The notes beneath the pieces are model-generated. The model did not search any database and was not told the DNA's origin. It worked only from the letters and a program-made list of their open reading frames with translations. Shown piece after piece: positions 63,116 to 64,000 of a DNA stretch of 64,000 bases (its first letter is position 1; every line of letters begins with the position of its first letter). Source of the stretch: Pigmentiphaga aceris (GTDB lineage Bacteria > Pseudomonadota > Gammaproteobacteria > Burkholderiales > Burkholderiaceae_B); the NCBI RefSeq assembly GCF_008119665.1, contig NZ_CP043046.1, forward strand, positions 2,356,001-2,420,000, written 5' to 3'. Both the position numbers and the translations under genes were made by a program.

Positions 63116-64000
63116 ATGGTTTCGCAGACGCCTGATCTTTCCAAACGCGAGGCAGACGTCATCGTCATCGGTGGCGGGCTGCATGGCATGTCCAGCGCCT
63201 TCCACCTGGCGCGTCGCGGCAAACGGGTGATCGTGCTGGAGGCCGATTACTGCGGCCGGCACGCGTCTGGCGTCAACGCCGGGGGCGTGCGAACGCTGGG
63301 CCGTGATCTGGCAGAAATCCCGCTGTCCTTGGCTTCGCGCGACATCTGGCATGAGCTGGGAGAATTGCTGGGCGACGATGCTGACTTCACGCCCAGTGGC
63401 CAGTTGCTGGTGGCCGAGAACGAAAAAGATATCGTCACCATCAACAAGCGCGTGGCCTTGCTGGAATCGCATGGGTTCACGCACGAGAAGATCATTGACG
63501 GCAAGACCGCGCATGAACTGGTGCCGACGATTTCGCCGCATGTGTGCGGTGGCATTTGGGTGAAGGACGATGGGCATGCATTGCCTTACCGGGCCGTGAC
63601 TGCCTTCCGTCTGGCCGCTCAGCGCATGGGCGTGGCGGTGCACGAAACCACGCCCGCGCAGCGCCTGGATTGGCGTGACGGCCGCTGGCATGTGACCACA
63701 CCGCGCGGTACCTTCAGCGCGGAACACGTGGTCAACAATGCGGGTGCCTGGGCAGGGGAGTTTGCTGCGCAGGTGGGTGATCCGGTGCCGCTGGAAATCG
63801 GCGGGCTGATGTTGATGATTACCTACCGCTTGCCTGCGTTTGTGAAGCCTGTGTTGGGCGCAGCGGGGCGTCCGTTGTCGTTCAAGCAGTTTGCGAATGG
63901 CACCGTGCTGATTGGTGGTGGTTTGCGTTGTCCGGTGGATGTCATCGGGCGTCATGGCGAGGTGGATTTCATCCGCCTGGCCAGCAGTGCGCAGACCGTG
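63116..64000 (+). CDS. Second DAO-type FAD oxidoreductase, truncated by the window end
   Basis: The frame starts at ATG 63116, one base after the upstream stop, and stays open to the last base (295 codons). The N-terminal FAD motif is VIVIGGGLHGMSSAFHLARR, followed by HASGVNAGGVRTL, which is typical of sarcosine-oxidase/glycine-oxidase-like DAO subunits. VVNNAGAWAG is the second FAD-binding stretch. It is a second candidate catalytic subunit in the same operon and may oxidise another substrate, or a product of the first oxidation. The C-terminus is outside the window. Confidence 0.9.
   Translation, partial: MVSQTPDLSKREADVIVIGGGLHGMSSAFHLARRGKRVIVLEADYCGRHASGVNAGGVRTLGRDLAEIPLSLASRDIWHELGELLGDDADFTPSGQLLVAENEKDIVTINKRVALLESHGFTHEKIIDGKTAHELVPTISPHVCGGIWVKDDGHALPYRAVTAFRLAAQRMGVAVHETTPAQRLDWRDGRWHVTTPRGTFSAEHVVNNAGAWAGEFAAQVGDPVPLEIGGLMLMITYRLPAFVKPVLGAAGRPLSFKQFANGTVLIGGGLRCPVDVIGRHGEVDFIRLASSAQTV

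Overview
The window is 64 kb of GC-rich chromosome from a betaproteobacterium, most likely a member of the Burkholderiales close to Alcaligenaceae (Bordetella/Achromobacter-like). The grounds are the order bamD / rluD-pgeF-phaC-phaB-phaR, a 2-oxoglutarate dehydrogenase operon ending sucB-lpdA followed by zapE, the many LysR regulators and the codon use. This placement is inferred from gene content; no species is claimed. No rRNA, tRNA, CRISPR array, prophage or intact insertion sequence was seen.

Layout. 1-3.1 kb: end of the 2-oxoglutarate dehydrogenase operon (sucB fragment, lpdA) and zapE. 3.3-5.6 kb: a TonB-dependent siderophore receptor behind a Fur-like box. 5.7-9.3 kb: a hypothetical gene, a divergent argP-like/lysE-like amino-acid export pair and a ZntB-like metal transporter. 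9.3-10.4 kb: polyphosphate kinase 2 behind an array of Pho-box half-sites. 10.4-11.5 kb: a non-coding 1 kb element made of two ~385 bp inverted arms, each with a long hairpin. 11.5-13.5 kb: an ArsR / MFS remnant / alkene reductase operon. 13.7-21 kb: glutamate dehydrogenase, a LysR regulator, an unexplained six-fold 11-bp repeat array, an MFS transporter, an orphan amino-acid binding protein and glutathione reductase. 21-31.8 kb is accessory-like: LLM monooxygenase and TetR regulator with a clear operator, a methyltransferase, an orphan VapB antitoxin and a methyltransferase relic, two exported hydrolases with a carboxymuconolactone-decarboxylase-like protein, two LysR paralogues, an aldo/keto reductase and a cytochrome P460.

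31.9-44.3 kb is housekeeping: tex, an exported protein, a DUF465 protein and a DinG-type helicase in one operon, bamD, rluD, pgeF and the polyhydroxyalkanoate genes phaC-phaB-phaR. 44.4-55 kb: small exported proteins, a MerR/hydrolase divergent pair, a histidine phosphatase, dusC, rimO, bktB (a thiolase that can feed PHA synthesis), a haloperoxidase-like hydrolase with two plausible starts, and dsbA.

55.1-64 kb: a divergent LysR gene and a complete Pot-type ABC transporter (binding protein, ATPase, two permeases) run straight into a multi-subunit flavin/iron-sulfur amine oxidase: a DAO-type beta subunit, a [2Fe-2S] gamma subunit, a FAD/BFD-type alpha subunit, and a second DAO-type subunit cut by the window edge. 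This looks like an uptake and oxidation module for an opine-like or N-substituted amino compound. It is the most promising functional system here. The most unusual DNA-level structures are the 1 kb inverted repeat and the two separate 11-bp-phased direct repeat arrays.
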